A DNA stretch of 64,000 nt from Streptomyces sp. NBC_01016 (lineage in GTDB: Bacteria; Actinomycetota; Actinomycetes; Streptomycetales; Streptomycetaceae): contig NZ_JAPEOQ010000002.1 in NCBI RefSeq assembly GCF_026341035.1, positions 1,550,001 to 1,614,000 on the forward strand, written 5' to 3'. Under the pieces are notes generated by a model that saw only the letters and a list, made by a program, of their open reading frames with translations, was not told where the DNA came from and searched no databases. Of this stretch, positions 24,291 to 32,798 are shown piece after piece. A program made the position numbers and the translations under genes. Position 1 is the stretch's first letter, and each line of letters begins with the position of its first letter.

Positions 24291-25526
24291 ATGCCCGCCG
24301 CCGACCACCCCGCCTACCCCGTAGGCCTCCGCCTCACCGGCCGCCGAGTCGTCGTCCTGGGCGGCGGCCAGGTGGCCCAGCGCAGGCTCCCCGCCCTGAT
24401 CGCCGCGGGCGCGCACATCACCCTGATCTCCCCCTCCGCGACCCCTTCGGTCGAGGCGATGGCGGACGCCGGTGAGATCACCTGGACCCGGCGCCGCTAC
24501 GAGCGGGGCGACCTCGCCGACACCTGGTACGCCCTGGTCGCCACCAGCGACCGCCCGACGAACGACGCGGCCTCGCAGGAGGCGGAGGAGACCCGCACCT
24601 GGTGCGTCCGCTCCGACGACGCCGACGAGGCGACCGCCTGGACCCCGGCGACGGGCCGCGCGGACGGCGTGACCGTCGCCGTCCTGACGACCTCGGCCGC
24701 GGACCGCGACCCCCGCCGCACCGCCGCGGTCCGCGACGCGATCGTCGAGGCCCTGCACGACGGCACCGTCGCCGTGCAGCGCGACCACAAGCCGGGCGTG
24801 GCCCTGGTCGGCGGTGGCCCCGGCGACCCGGACCTGATCACGGTGCGCGGCCGCCGCCTCCTCGCCGAGGCCGACGTCGTGATCGCCGACCGCCTCGGCC
24901 CGCGCGACCTCCTCGACGAACTCCCGCCGCACGTCGAGGTGATCGACGCCGCGAAGATCCCGTACGGCCGCCAGATGGTCCAGGAGGCCATCAACCAGGC
25001 CCTGATCGACCACGCCAAGCAGGGCAAGGCCGTGGTCCGCCTCAAGGGCGGCGACCCGTTCGTCTTCGGCCGCGGCATGGAGGAGGCCCAGGCGCTGGCC
25101 GCCGAGGGCATCCCGGTCACGGTCGTCCCCGGCATCTCCAGCTCGATCTCGGTCCCCGGCGCCGTCGGCATCCCGGTCACCCACCGCGGCGTCGCCCACG
25201 AGTTCACCGTCGTCAGCGGCCACGTGGCGCCGGACGACGAGCGTTCCCTGGTCGACTGGGCGGCGATGGCGAAGCTGACCGGCACGCTCGTGATCCTCAT
25301 GGGAGTCGACAAGATCGCAAAGATCGCCGAGGCCCTCGTCTCGTACGGCAAGGCCCCGGAGACCCCCGTCGCCCTCGTGCAGGAAGGCACGACGGCGGCC
25401 CAGCGCCGCGTCGACGCCACCCTCGCGACGGTCGGCGAAAAGGTCGTCTCCGAAGGGGTCAGGCCCCCGGCCGTCATCGTGATCGGCGACGTGGTGAACG
25501 AGAACCCGCACAAGCAACAGAAGTAA
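24291..25526 (+). CDS. cobA: fused precorrin-2 dehydrogenase / uroporphyrinogen-III methyltransferase
   Basis: A 411-residue CysG-like fusion. Residues 1-150 are a Rossmann precorrin-2 oxidase/ferrochelatase-type domain (VVVLGGGQVAQRRLPALIAA). From about residue 165 comes SAM:uroporphyrinogen-III C-methyltransferase, with VALVGGGPGDPDLITVRGRR, VRLKGGDPFVFGRG and VVPGISSSISVPGAVGIPVT. It makes precorrin-2, the branch point to siroheme and cobalamin. I place the start at ATG 24291; upstream codons lie in the palindrome. Follows bluB-cobT, completing a three-gene cobalamin block. Confidence 0.93.
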   Translation: MPAADHPAYPVGLRLTGRRVVVLGGGQVAQRRLPALIAAGAHITLISPSATPSVEAMADAGEITWTRRRYERGDLADTWYALVATSDRPTNDAASQEAEETRTWCVRSDDADEATAWTPATGRADGVTVAVLTTSAADRDPRRTAAVRDAIVEALHDGTVAVQRDHKPGVALVGGGPGDPDLITVRGRRLLAEADVVIADRLGPRDLLDELPPHVEVIDAAKIPYGRQMVQEAINQALIDHAKQGKAVVRLKGGDPFVFGRGMEEAQALAAEGIPVTVVPGISSSISVPGAVGIPVTHRGVAHEFTVVSGHVAPDDERSLVDWAAMAKLTGTLVILMGVDKIAKIAEALVSYGKAPETPVALVQEGTTAAQRRVDATLATVGEKVVSEGVRPPAVIVIGDVVNENPHKQQK

Positions 25527-25590
25527 CCAGCGGTAACACAACTCGTTCCGAGCCGTTGGCACCACACCCAGAACAAGGCAGTATCGACCC

Positions 25591-26424
25591 GTGGCTGAAG
25601 CTGAATCCCGAGGGCTCATCACCATCGATGACCCCGACGACCCGCGCCTGTCCGACTACACGGGCCTGACCGACGTAGAACTGCGTCGCAAACGCGAACC
25701 GGCCGAGGGCCTGTTCATCGCCGAGGGCGAGAAGGTCATCCGGCGCGCCAAGCTCGCCGGGTACGAGATGCGCTCGATGCTGCTGTCCGCGAAGTGGGTC
25801 GACGTCATGCGCGACGTCATCGACGAGGTCCCGGCCCCGGTCTACGCGGTCGCGCCGGACCTCGCCGAGCAGGTCACCGGCTACCACGTGCACCGCGGCG
25901 CCCTCGCGTCCATGCAGCGCAAGCCGCTCCCCACAGCGGATGAACTGCTCACCACCGCTCGCCGCGTGGTCGTCATGGAGTCGGTCAACGACCACACCAA
26001 CATCGGCGCGATCTTCCGCAGCGCCGCCGCGCTCGGCATGGACGCGGTCCTGCTCTCCCCGGACTGCGCCGACCCGCTCTACCGCCGCTCCGTGAAGGTC
26101 TCCATGGGCGCCGTCTTCTCGGTGCCGTACGCGCGTCTGGACGCCTGGCCGAAGTCCCTGGAGACGGTCCGCGACGCCGGCTTCGAACTCCTCGCGCTGA
26201 CCCCGGCCGAGCAGGCCAAGTCCCTTGACGAGGTGGCGCCGCACCGCATGGACCGCGTCGCGCTGATGCTCGGCGCGGAGGGCGACGGCCTGTCGACCAA
26301 GGCCCTGATGGCGGCGGACGAATGGGTCCGCATCCCGATGGCCCACGGAGTCGACTCGCTCAACGTGGGCGCGGCGGCCGCCGTCGCGTTCTACGCAGTG
26401 GCGACGGGCCGCCCCGAACTCTGA
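25591..26424 (+). CDS. SpoU/TrmH-family RNA 2'-O-methyltransferase
   Basis: A 277-residue SPOUT methyltransferase that modifies ribose in rRNA or tRNA. Motif 1 is NDHTNIGAIFRSAAALGMDA, motif 2 is VALMLGAEGDGLS, and motif 3 is IPMAHGVDSLNVGAAAAVAF, the knotted SAM site. An N-terminal substrate-binding segment (about residues 20-115) resembles the L30e-like domain of TrmH/RlmB enzymes. Target nucleotide unknown. GTG 25591 has AAGG upstream. It converges with the kinase gene, the two stops being only 3 bp apart. Confidence 0.9.
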   Translation: MAEAESRGLITIDDPDDPRLSDYTGLTDVELRRKREPAEGLFIAEGEKVIRRAKLAGYEMRSMLLSAKWVDVMRDVIDEVPAPVYAVAPDLAEQVTGYHVHRGALASMQRKPLPTADELLTTARRVVVMESVNDHTNIGAIFRSAAALGMDAVLLSPDCADPLYRRSVKVSMGAVFSVPYARLDAWPKSLETVRDAGFELLALTPAEQAKSLDEVAPHRMDRVALMLGAEGDGLSTKALMAADEWVRIPMAHGVDSLNVGAAAAVAFYAVATGRPEL

Positions 26425-26427
26425 CGG

Positions 26428-27726
26428 TCAGCCTTCGGAAGGGCTCTGCGCGCTTTCCGGAAGCGGCAGCGCCCGCGCGGACGTCGTCTTCTGTACGCCG
26501 CTGTCACCGAGGCCGCGCGTCGGCCCCTGGCAGCCCTGCGCCGCCGCGATCGCCAGCGCCACGAGCAGCGTCACGACGACGAACACGAAGAGCCGCTGCC
26601 GCAGCAGCCGCGGATTCGCGGGCCGCAGCTTCTTGCCGCTGCCCGTGCCGTTCGTCCGCGGAGCCGGGCGCCCCGCACCACTGCGCGGCCCCGACCTGCT
26701 GTTGCCAGAACGGCTGTTCGTGTTCCGGCCGGGCGCCGACCCGTGGTTGCTCCTGCCGTTGCTGGGCCGCGACGTCGGAGTCCCCGGCTGCGTACGCCGC
26801 TGGGTGCGCTGCCCCTCGTGGGTGTCGGAGAGCCGTCCGGTCGGACGGTCCTGCTCGGCGGTGCGCGGCGCGGGCGGGCGCGGCTCCGCGACGATGCCCT
26901 GCGCCTCACGGGCCGCGATCTCCTTGAGCCGCAGCGACAGTTGCAGCGTGCTGGGCCGCTCCTCCGGGTCCTTCGCGAGGCACGCGCGCAGCAGCGGCGC
27001 GAGCGCGTCCGGCACCCCGGCCAGCTGCGCCTCCTCGTGCACCACCCGGTAGAGCATGACCTCGGAACTGCCGTGCCCGAAGGGCGAGTCGCCCATGGCC
27101 GTGTACGCGAGCGTGGCCCCCAGGGCGAACACATCGGTCGCGGGGGTCACGGTGGCGCCCCGCACCTGCTCGGGCGCGAGGAAGCCGGGGGAGCCGACGG
27201 CGGTGCCCACGTGCGTCAGCGTCGAGGCGCCGGTCGCCCACGCGATACCGAAGTCGATGATCCGCGGCCCCTTCGGGGACAGCAGGATGTTCGACGGCTT
27301 GAGATCCCGGTGGACCACGCCCGCCTCATGAACGGCGACGAGCCCCTCCGACAGCGCGGCGCCCACGGCGGCCACGTCCGATGCGGCCAGCGGGCCCTCC
27401 TCGGCGACCTTGTCGTGCAGCGAGGGACCCGGCACGTACTGCGTCGCGAACCACGGCCGCTCCGCCTCCAGATCGGCGGCGACGAGCCGGGCCGTGCAGC
27501 CGCCGCGGATCCGCCGAGCGGCGGACACCTCGCGCGCGAACCGCGACCTGAACTCCTGGTCCTCCGCAAGATCCGGCCTGATCACCTTGAGCGCGACCCG
27601 CTGGCCACGCCGGTCGGACCCGAGATAGACCACGCCCATCCCGCCGGCCCCGAGGCGTCTGTGAAGCCTGAACGAGCCGACGACGCGCGGGTCCTCGCGC
27701 CTGAGGCGCATCATCGCCATGTTCAT
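26428..27726 (-). CDS. membrane-anchored Ser/Thr protein kinase
   Basis: A 432-residue Hanks-type kinase. The catalytic domain (about residues 15-270) has the glycine loop LGAGGMGVVY, lysine in VALKVI (Lys 47), catalytic VHRDLKPSN (139-147) and IIDFG (156-160), and GSPGFLAPE. A Pro/Arg/Ser/Gly-rich linker of about 100 residues follows, then one transmembrane helix (about 372-391) and a short 40-residue outer tail with no PASTA repeats, so no peptidoglycan-sensing domain is seen. ATG 27726 gives the best start. It is divergent from a small protein gene. Confidence 0.92.
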   Translation of the reverse strand: MNMAMMRLRREDPRVVGSFRLHRRLGAGGMGVVYLGSDRRGQRVALKVIRPDLAEDQEFRSRFAREVSAARRIRGGCTARLVAADLEAERPWFATQYVPGPSLHDKVAEEGPLAASDVAAVGAALSEGLVAVHEAGVVHRDLKPSNILLSPKGPRIIDFGIAWATGASTLTHVGTAVGSPGFLAPEQVRGATVTPATDVFALGATLAYTAMGDSPFGHGSSEVMLYRVVHEEAQLAGVPDALAPLLRACLAKDPEERPSTLQLSLRLKEIAAREAQGIVAEPRPPAPRTAEQDRPTGRLSDTHEGQRTQRRTQPGTPTSRPSNGRSNHGSAPGRNTNSRSGNSRSGPRSGAGRPAPRTNGTGSGKKLRPANPRLLRQRLFVFVVVTLLVALAIAAAQGCQGPTRGLGDSGVQKTTSARALPLPESAQSPSEG

Positions 27727-27925
27727 CCCCGCTGCTGCCCGGTCCGTCTGACGAGCCACAGCTTACGTTTTCGCGCACGGCGGCGCGCAAAGGCCGCGCC
27801 CTCGCGGCCGATTCGATTGTCAGTGCCCGGTGGGAAACTTGAAGGGTGGTCAGGGCGCGCGGGAGCGGGGCGGCTTGCCGCGGGCCCGCGGGCCAACAGG
27901 GCGGCGTTAAAGGGGGATTGGACCC

Positions 27926-28201
27926 ATGAAGGGTGACCGGGTCGAGATAGTCGTGGATGCCGGGGACACGACGCGTACGTACGAGGTGACGGCCGGCCGG
28001 GCGGGCCGCAGGGTGGAGACGGCGGTGCGCAGAGGGGTGGTGGAAGTGAGCGAAGTCACCCGATCCGGATCCGTGGTGCGCACCGCGCGCTTCATGGCCA
28101 CCAGGGTGCTCGCCCTGGTAGAACACCCGGTCCCGCGCGAGGAGCCCGCCGAGCGTGAGGCCCGCATCGGCCGCCCCCTGGGGGATGACCCCGAGGCCTA
28201 G
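27926..28201 (+). CDS. small protein, function unknown
   Basis: A 91-residue charged protein beginning MKGDRVEIVVDAGDTTRTYE, with GGGGG upstream of ATG 27926. It looks like a compact beta-rich domain (alternating hydrophobic pattern over residues 5-60) with an acidic tail. No signal peptide, membrane helix or catalytic motif recognised. It is divergent from the Ser/Thr kinase gene, sharing a 199-bp promoter region, so it might be functionally linked. Confidence 0.65.
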   Translation: MKGDRVEIVVDAGDTTRTYEVTAGRAGRRVETAVRRGVVEVSEVTRSGSVVRTARFMATRVLALVEHPVPREEPAEREARIGRPLGDDPEA

Positions 28202-28386
28202 GTCCTCGTCTCCACCCAGGGGAGTACGCCGACCGGAGGTGGTCATCCTCGGGGAGGCCCGGCAATCGGTACGAGGGCATGACGTCCCGGGCGCCCGCCA
28301 CTCATAGATTTGAGGTCAAGCGGCGGGTGCAGCACTCGTCCCCCGAGGTCAGGCACTCGCCGCTTGCCAAAGATTCAAGAACTCAT

Positions 28387-28437
28387 GAGGCGAAGAAACT
28401 CGTGAGACGCAAGAACTCAAGAGACGCAAGAACTCAA
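28387..28437. repeat. 17-bp tandem repeat upstream of a small membrane protein
   Basis: GAGACGCAAGAACTCAA occurs twice without a gap at 28404-28420 and 28421-28437, preceded by a diverged copy at 28387-28403 (11 of 17). The array ends 22 bp before the start of the next gene and is unusually A-rich for this chromosome. The rest of 28202-28459 shows no gene. Confidence 0.85.
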
Positions 28438-28459
28438 GATTTCGACCGGGGAGAGGACC

Positions 28460-28666
28460 ATGGCGGACACAGCACCGCGGACGACAGCGTTCCGCACAGC
28501 GGCCCGCAGGGCGGGTCTTTTCGGTGGCCCCGCGACCGAGCGCCGGCATCCGCTGGTGGCCGCGGCCATGGTTCTCCCTCTAGCGGCCCTTCTCGTCGTC
28601 GTATTCGGCGGCTGGGACGCGATGGTCACACAGGCGTCGTCCGTGGGCGTGATGCTGGGGCGCTGA
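28460..28666 (+). CDS. 68-residue small membrane protein
   Basis: A short protein (MADTAPRTTAFRTAARRAGL...) with one hydrophobic helix at about residues 32-52 (LVAAAMVLPLAALLVVVFGG). The GGGGAGAGGACC sequence directly before ATG 28460 is one of the best ribosome sites in the window, which supports real translation. Function unknown. The 17-bp tandem repeat array lies in its leader and a long hairpin terminator lies 80 bp downstream. Confidence 0.75.
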   Translation: MADTAPRTTAFRTAARRAGLFGGPATERRHPLVAAAMVLPLAALLVVVFGGWDAMVTQASSVGVMLGR

Positions 28667-28747
28667 GCGGCGCTCCCAGGCCCGGATGAGCGGTCCGGGC
28701 GGGGACATCCGGCCATGAAACCCCGTGGGGACGGGGGTGCGGCGGAC

Positions 28748-28799
28748 GGCACAAATGCTGCGCGCAGCTGGGGAGCTGCGCGCAGCATTATTTTGTGCC
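28748..28799. terminator. long AT-topped hairpin terminator
   Basis: AATGCTGCGCGCAGCT (28754-28769) pairs over 16 bp with 28774-28789 around a GGGG loop. An outer GGCACA/TGTGCC pair (28748-28753 with 28794-28799) brackets it, with TTATTTTG in between as a T-rich tract. Confidence 0.88.
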
Positions 28800-28822
28800 C
28801 GCCGCACCCGTAGGCTGCGGCC

Positions 28823-29791
28823 GTGACCACGCTCATCGTTCCCGCGCTGAGGGCCGAGGCCCGGGGTGCGGCCCATCCGTCGGGGATCGCCTGCGTCTGC
28901 GGCGCCACGACCCTCGCCGACCGCCCCGACGCCACGGTGGTCCGGCACGGCGACACCGTCGCCAAGGCGCACGCCCCCGACACCGACCCGGCCGAGCTGG
29001 ACCTGCGCCTGGCCGTGGCCGACCACCCGGCCCTGTCCGGCGTGCTGCTGCGCCCGCTGCGCCCGGCGGCGACCGCCCTGGACGACCGGCTCGTCACGTT
29101 CTGGCCGCACGGCACCCCCGTGGACCCGGATCACCCGGAAGACGCCCCCTGGGAGGCCGTGGGCGCCCTTCTCGCCCGCCTGCACTGCACGCCGGCGCAC
29201 GAACTCCCGCCCGCGCTGCCGCCCATGCGTGGCCCGCTCAAGGCGGCCAGTGCCGTGGCCCGCCTCCGGGCCTCGGCCCCCGACCACCGGGCCGCACGGC
29301 CGATTCTCGACGCCTGGCGCACCCTGCCGCCCTGGGCCCGCGCCGAAGCCCCGTACGCGCACGCGAGCACCCTGTGCCACGGTGATCTGCACCTCGGCCA
29401 GCTGGTCCGCCACCCCGCCGACTCGGACGACTCCGCCGACAGCGACGCATGGACGCTGATCGACGTCGACGACCTCGGAATCGGCGACCCCGCCTGGGAC
29501 TTGGCCCGCCCCGCCGCCTGGTTCGCCTGCGGTCTGCTCTCCGCCGAGGACTGGACCCGCTTCCTCGGCGCGTACCAACGCACAGGCGGCGCAAAGGAAC
29601 TGGGCGTCCCCGACCCCTGGCCCGCCCTGGACGTACCGGCCCGCGCCCTCACCGTGCAGACCGCCGCGCTCGCCGTCGCGAAGGCCACGGACGCGGGCCG
29701 CGCGCTCGACGAGGTGGAGGAATCCGTCATCGACGCGTGCGCCCGAATGGCGTCGGTGCCGCCGCAGTTCGAGGACGAACCGGCCAAGTAG
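28823..29791 (+). CDS. aminoglycoside-phosphotransferase-fold kinase-like protein
   Basis: A 322-residue protein of the APH/choline-kinase-like fold. The Brenner-type catalytic loop is LCHGDLHLGQLV (about residue 190) and the DFG-equivalent metal motif is LIDVDDLGIGDPAWDLARPA (about 212-231). The N-terminal lobe is less conserved. Such proteins phosphorylate small hydroxylated molecules; nothing here indicates which, and antibiotic resistance should not be assumed. GTG 28823 starts just after the terminator hairpin. Confidence 0.85.
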   Translation: MTTLIVPALRAEARGAAHPSGIACVCGATTLADRPDATVVRHGDTVAKAHAPDTDPAELDLRLAVADHPALSGVLLRPLRPAATALDDRLVTFWPHGTPVDPDHPEDAPWEAVGALLARLHCTPAHELPPALPPMRGPLKAASAVARLRASAPDHRAARPILDAWRTLPPWARAEAPYAHASTLCHGDLHLGQLVRHPADSDDSADSDAWTLIDVDDLGIGDPAWDLARPAAWFACGLLSAEDWTRFLGAYQRTGGAKELGVPDPWPALDVPARALTVQTAALAVAKATDAGRALDEVEESVIDACARMASVPPQFEDEPAK

Positions 29792-29860
29792 GGTGCGGGG
29801 GACGGAAGCCGGGAAGCGTTCCGGCGAAGCAGCACCGAACGGCGAGGAGTTGAGCCGAGC

Positions 29861-30157
29861 ATGCAGTGTCCGAAGTGTCACGCACCGATGCACACGTACA
29901 ACCGCAATGGCGTCCAGATCGAGCAGTGCAGCGGGTGCCGCGGGATATTCCTGGACTACGGCGAGCTGGAGTCGCTGACCCGCATGGAGTCGCAGTGGCA
30001 GCAGCAGGCCCCGCCGCCCCCGCCCGCCCCGCAGGGCTACCCGGCCCCGGCGGCCCCGGCGTGGGGAGCTCCGCAGCACGGCGGTCACCACGGTGGGCAC
30101 CACGGCCATCACGGTCACCACAACCGTGGCTTCGGCCGGATGCTGTTCTCCTCCTGA
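29861..30157 (+). CDS. TFIIB-type zinc-ribbon protein with His-rich tail
   Basis: A 98-residue protein. The N-terminus has a zinc ribbon, CPKC (residues 3-6) and CSGC (23-26), with CRGIFLDYGELE typical of zf-TFIIB small proteins. The centre is Gln/Pro-rich (QQQAPPPPPAPQGYPAPAAP) and the tail holds repeated GGHHGGHHGHHGHH, a probable metal-binding or storage sequence. Role unknown; possibly metal handling or RNA-polymerase-related. A 10-bp hairpin follows the stop. Confidence 0.82.
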   Translation: MQCPKCHAPMHTYNRNGVQIEQCSGCRGIFLDYGELESLTRMESQWQQQAPPPPPAPQGYPAPAAPAWGAPQHGGHHGGHHGHHGHHNRGFGRMLFSS

Positions 30158-30165
30158 GGCGCTGA

Positions 30166-30189
30166 GCGGCTCTTCGCGAGAAGAGCCGC
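30166..30189 (+). terminator. hairpin after the zinc-ribbon gene
   Basis: GCGGCTCTTC (30166-30175) pairs perfectly with 30180-30189 around a GCGA tetraloop, 8 bp after the stop codon. Confidence 0.8.
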
Positions 30190-30226
30190 CCCACTCGCCC
30201 CAGAGCTGTTCGAGCCGTTCGACACG

Positions 30227-30261
30227 AAGAAGCCCCCGGCCACGAGGACCGGGGGCTTCTT
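30227..30261. terminator. 13-bp-stem terminator for the tRNA cluster
   Basis: AAGAAGCCCCCGG (30227-30239) pairs perfectly with 30249-30261. Read on the minus strand it follows the last tRNA-Val and ends in a T-containing arm; it may also serve the zinc-ribbon gene from the other side. Confidence 0.85.
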
Positions 30262-30263
30262 GC

Positions 30264-30338
30264 TGGTGCGCGATACTGGGATTGAACCAGTGACCTCTTC
30301 CGTGTCAGGGAAGCGCTCTCCCGCTGAGCTAATCGCGC
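30264..30338 (-). tRNA. tRNA-Val (GAC), CCA encoded
   Basis: Cloverleaf read on the minus strand: acceptor GCGCGAT/ATCGCGC, anticodon stem CTTCC/GGAAG with loop CTGACAC, so anticodon GAC. The mature body is 30267-30338 (72 nt) and an encoded CCA follows at 30266-30264. Last gene of a five-tRNA cluster. Confidence 0.95.
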
Positions 30339-30357
30339 GGGAACCCACAGGGGGCAG

Positions 30358-30429
30358 TGGACGATACTGGGATTGAACCAGTGACCTCTTCCGTGTCAGG
30401 GAAGCGCTCTCCCGCTGAGCTAATCGTCC
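30358..30429 (-). tRNA. tRNA-Val (GAC), variant acceptor stem
   Basis: Same body and GAC anticodon as its neighbours, but the acceptor stem is GGACGAT/ATCGTCC, with compensating changes on both sides. No CCA is encoded. 72 nt. Confidence 0.95.
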
Positions 30430-30453
30430 GGGATGGAAGCCTTGCGGCCTCAG

Positions 30454-30525
30454 TGCGCGATACTGGGATTGAACCAGTGACCTCTTCCGTGTCAGGGAAG
30501 CGCTCTCCCGCTGAGCTAATCGCGC
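30454..30525 (-). tRNA. tRNA-Val (GAC)
   Basis: 72-nt tRNA with acceptor GCGCGAT/ATCGCGC and loop CTGACAC, anticodon GAC; identical in its body to the copy at 30267-30338. No CCA is encoded. Confidence 0.95.
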
Positions 30526-30526
30526 T

Positions 30527-30600
30527 TGGAGGTGGAGACGGGATTTGAACCCGTGTAGACGGCTTTGCAGGCCGTTGCCTCGCCTCTCGGCCACTCCACC
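30527..30600 (-). tRNA. tRNA-Cys (GCA), CCA encoded
   Basis: Acceptor GGTGGAG/CTCCACC, anticodon stem ACGGC/GCCGT with loop CTGCAAA, so anticodon GCA for cysteine. CCA is encoded at 30529-30527. 74 nt including CCA. Confidence 0.95.
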
Positions 30601-30637
30601 AGGAGCGTAGGGGTTCGGGAAGATCCCCCACATCCTG

Positions 30638-30710
30638 AGCGAACGACCGGGTTCGAACCGGCGACCTCAACCTTGGCAAGGTTGCGCTCTACCAACTGAG
30701 CTACGTTCGC
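30638..30710 (-). tRNA. tRNA-Gly (GCC)
   Basis: 73-nt tRNA with acceptor GCGAACG/CGTTCGC, anticodon stem CAACC/GGTTG with loop TTGCCAA, so anticodon GCC for glycine. First gene of the minus-strand cluster Gly-Cys-Val-Val-Val. The 155 bp upstream to pabB holds no recognisable gene. Confidence 0.95.
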
Positions 30711-30865
30711 GTGTCTTTCCGGTCCGCTTGCGCGTCCCGGCGACGTGTTGAACTCTAGCGGATTCCTGGGGGAGGTCCAAAACGCGTTTGCGCAGCGTGC
30801 TGCGGTGCGACCGACGAAGGTCCTGCTCAGGTGGGCCCGTCGTCATCAGCCATAGACTCGAAGGT

Positions 30866-31900
30866 GTGCACGACCTCCCTGCTCTGGCCCGCTTCGGCGG
30901 GCTCGTCGCGACCGATCTGCGCGACGTCACCAGCGATCCCGCGGCCCTCGACTCCACCGGGTTCTGGGCCGTCTGTGCCGATTTCGAGGGCCGCCTCGTC
31001 TGCGCCCGCTTCGGACACGTGCGCGAGGAAGTGGTGCCCGCGCCGCGGCCCGGCTCCTGGCCCGGACCTGCGCCTATGGACTGGACGTCGTCGCTCGACC
31101 ACGCCGCGTACACGGACGGTGTGCGGCGCATCCGCGCGCACATCGAGACCGGTGAGGTCTACCAGGCCAACCTCTGCCGCGTGCTGTCCGCGCCGATATC
31201 CCCGGGCGCCGATGTGGACGCCCTCACCGCCCTCCTCGCGCGCGGGAACCCGGCGCCGTACGCGGGCACCATCCGGCTTCCGGACCACGGCGTGGAGGTC
31301 GCGACGGCCTCGCCCGAGCTGTTCCTGCGCAGGGACGGCCGGTTGGTCGAGTCCGGGCCGATCAAGGGGACCGGGCGCACCGAGGCGGACCTCCTCGACA
31401 AGGACCACGCCGAGAACGTGATGATCGTCGACCTGGTCCGCAACGACCTGGGGGTCGTCTGCGCCACCGGAAGCGTGACCGTGCCCGAACTGTGTGTGGT
31501 CGAGAAGCACCCGGGCCTCGTCCACCTCGTCTCCACCGTGCGCGGCGAGCTGCCCGAGGCGGCCGGCTGGCCGGAACTGCTCGACGCCGCGTTCCCGCCC
31601 GGCTCCGTCACCGGCGCCCCGAAGTCCAGCGCCCTGCGGATCATCGACGAGCTGGAGACGGCGCCGCGCGGCCCCTATTGCGGGGGCATCGGCTGGGTGG
31701 ACGCGGACCGGGGGAGTGGGGAACTGGCCGTCGGGATCCGTACGTTCTGGATCGACCGCGGCCCGGACGGCGACTTCCTGCGCTTCGGTACCGGGGCCGG
31801 GATCACCTGGGGCTCGGACCCGGAGCGCGAGTGGCGGGAGACCGAGCTGAAGGCGGCGCGGCTGCTGGAGGTAGCGTCGGGAAGGTACACGGACGCCTAG
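30866..31900 (+). CDS. pabB: aminodeoxychorismate synthase component I-like
   Basis: A 344-residue chorismate-utilising enzyme (from GTG 30866, which has CGAAGG 5 bp upstream; the frame is open to 30788). It has the PabB hallmark GPIKGTGRT, where Lys replaces the Ala of anthranilate synthase PIAGT, plus VDLVRNDLG, GSVTGAPKSSALRIIDELE (in part) and YCGGIGWVD. It converts chorismate with ammonia to 4-amino-4-deoxychorismate for folate or p-aminobenzoate. It is short because the N-terminal subdomain is reduced. No glutamine amidotransferase (pabA) lies nearby. pabC follows 33 bp later. Confidence 0.88.
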   Translation: MHDLPALARFGGLVATDLRDVTSDPAALDSTGFWAVCADFEGRLVCARFGHVREEVVPAPRPGSWPGPAPMDWTSSLDHAAYTDGVRRIRAHIETGEVYQANLCRVLSAPISPGADVDALTALLARGNPAPYAGTIRLPDHGVEVATASPELFLRRDGRLVESGPIKGTGRTEADLLDKDHAENVMIVDLVRNDLGVVCATGSVTVPELCVVEKHPGLVHLVSTVRGELPEAAGWPELLDAAFPPGSVTGAPKSSALRIIDELETAPRGPYCGGIGWVDADRGSGELAVGIRTFWIDRGPDGDFLRFGTGAGITWGSDPEREWRETELKAARLLEVASGRYTDA

Positions 31901-31933
31901 CCAACGGGGTCCGGGCAAGCTGGAGGGAACGTA

Positions 31934-32755
31934 GTGAAGATCTGGCTCGACGGTCGGCTGCAGGACACCGAGGAGGCGCGCGTCTCCGTCTTCGATCACG
32001 GGCTCACCGTGGGCGACGGCATCTTCGAGACGGTGAAGGCTGCCGAAGGCAAGCCGTTCGCCCTCACCCGCCACCTCGACCGGCTCGCCCGCTCGGCCCG
32101 CGGGCTCGGCCTGCCCGAGCCCGACCTCGACGAGGTGCGCCGCGCCTGCGCCGCCGTCCTCGAGGCCAACCCGATGGCCCTCGGCCGGCTGCGCATCACC
32201 CACACCGGCGGCCTCTCGCCGCTCGGCTCCGACCGCGGCGACCATGGCGCCACGCTCGTCGTCGCCCTCGGCGAGGTCAAGCGGCGCCCCGACACCACCT
32301 CCGTGATCACCGTCCCCTGGACCCGCAACGAGCGCGGCGCCCTCGCGGGCCTGAAGACCACCTCGTACGCGGAGAACGTCGTCGCCCTGGCCCGCGCACA
32401 CGAACACGGCGCGTCCGAGGCCCTGTTCGCGAACACGGTGGGGCAGCTGTGCGAGGGCACGGGCTCCAACGTCTTCGTCGTCCTGGACGGCGAGATCCAC
32501 ACGCCGCCGCTCGCCGCGGGCCCGCTGGCCGGCATCACGCGCGCCCTCGCCGTCGAATGGACCGGCGCCAAGGAGACGGACCTGCCGCTGTCCGTGCTCT
32601 CGGAGGCCGACGAAGTGTTCCTGACGTCGACGCTGCGCGACATCCAGGCCGTGCACCGCGTCGACGACCGGAACCTGTCCGACGCACCTGGCCCCGTCAC
32701 GGCCAAGGCGATGCGCGTGTGGGAAGAGCGGGCAGCAGAGCGCCTGGACCCGTAA
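31934..32755 (+). CDS. pabC: aminodeoxychorismate lyase (class IV PLP enzyme)
   Basis: A 273-residue class IV aminotransferase-fold protein. HGLTVGDGIFETVKAAEG is the conserved N-terminal segment, the PLP lysine is in GLKTTSYAENVVALARA, and EGTGSNVFVVLDGEIHTPPL is the phosphate-binding region. Directly after pabB it should split 4-amino-4-deoxychorismate to p-aminobenzoate and pyruvate. D-amino-acid or branched-chain aminotransferase activity is possible on fold alone, but the pairing favours PabC. GTG 31934 has GGAGGG upstream. Confidence 0.88.
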   Translation: MKIWLDGRLQDTEEARVSVFDHGLTVGDGIFETVKAAEGKPFALTRHLDRLARSARGLGLPEPDLDEVRRACAAVLEANPMALGRLRITHTGGLSPLGSDRGDHGATLVVALGEVKRRPDTTSVITVPWTRNERGALAGLKTTSYAENVVALARAHEHGASEALFANTVGQLCEGTGSNVFVVLDGEIHTPPLAAGPLAGITRALAVEWTGAKETDLPLSVLSEADEVFLTSTLRDIQAVHRVDDRNLSDAPGPVTAKAMRVWEERAAERLDP

Positions 32756-32798
32756 AGCCCTTGCCGCTTCGGGGGTGCGGATGGGTACAACACCCGTG

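Noticed and set aside
28823..29791. Antibiotic-resistance aminoglycoside phosphotransferase
   Set aside because: Only the general APH fold motifs are present; the context gives no sign of resistance and the family includes many metabolic kinases.
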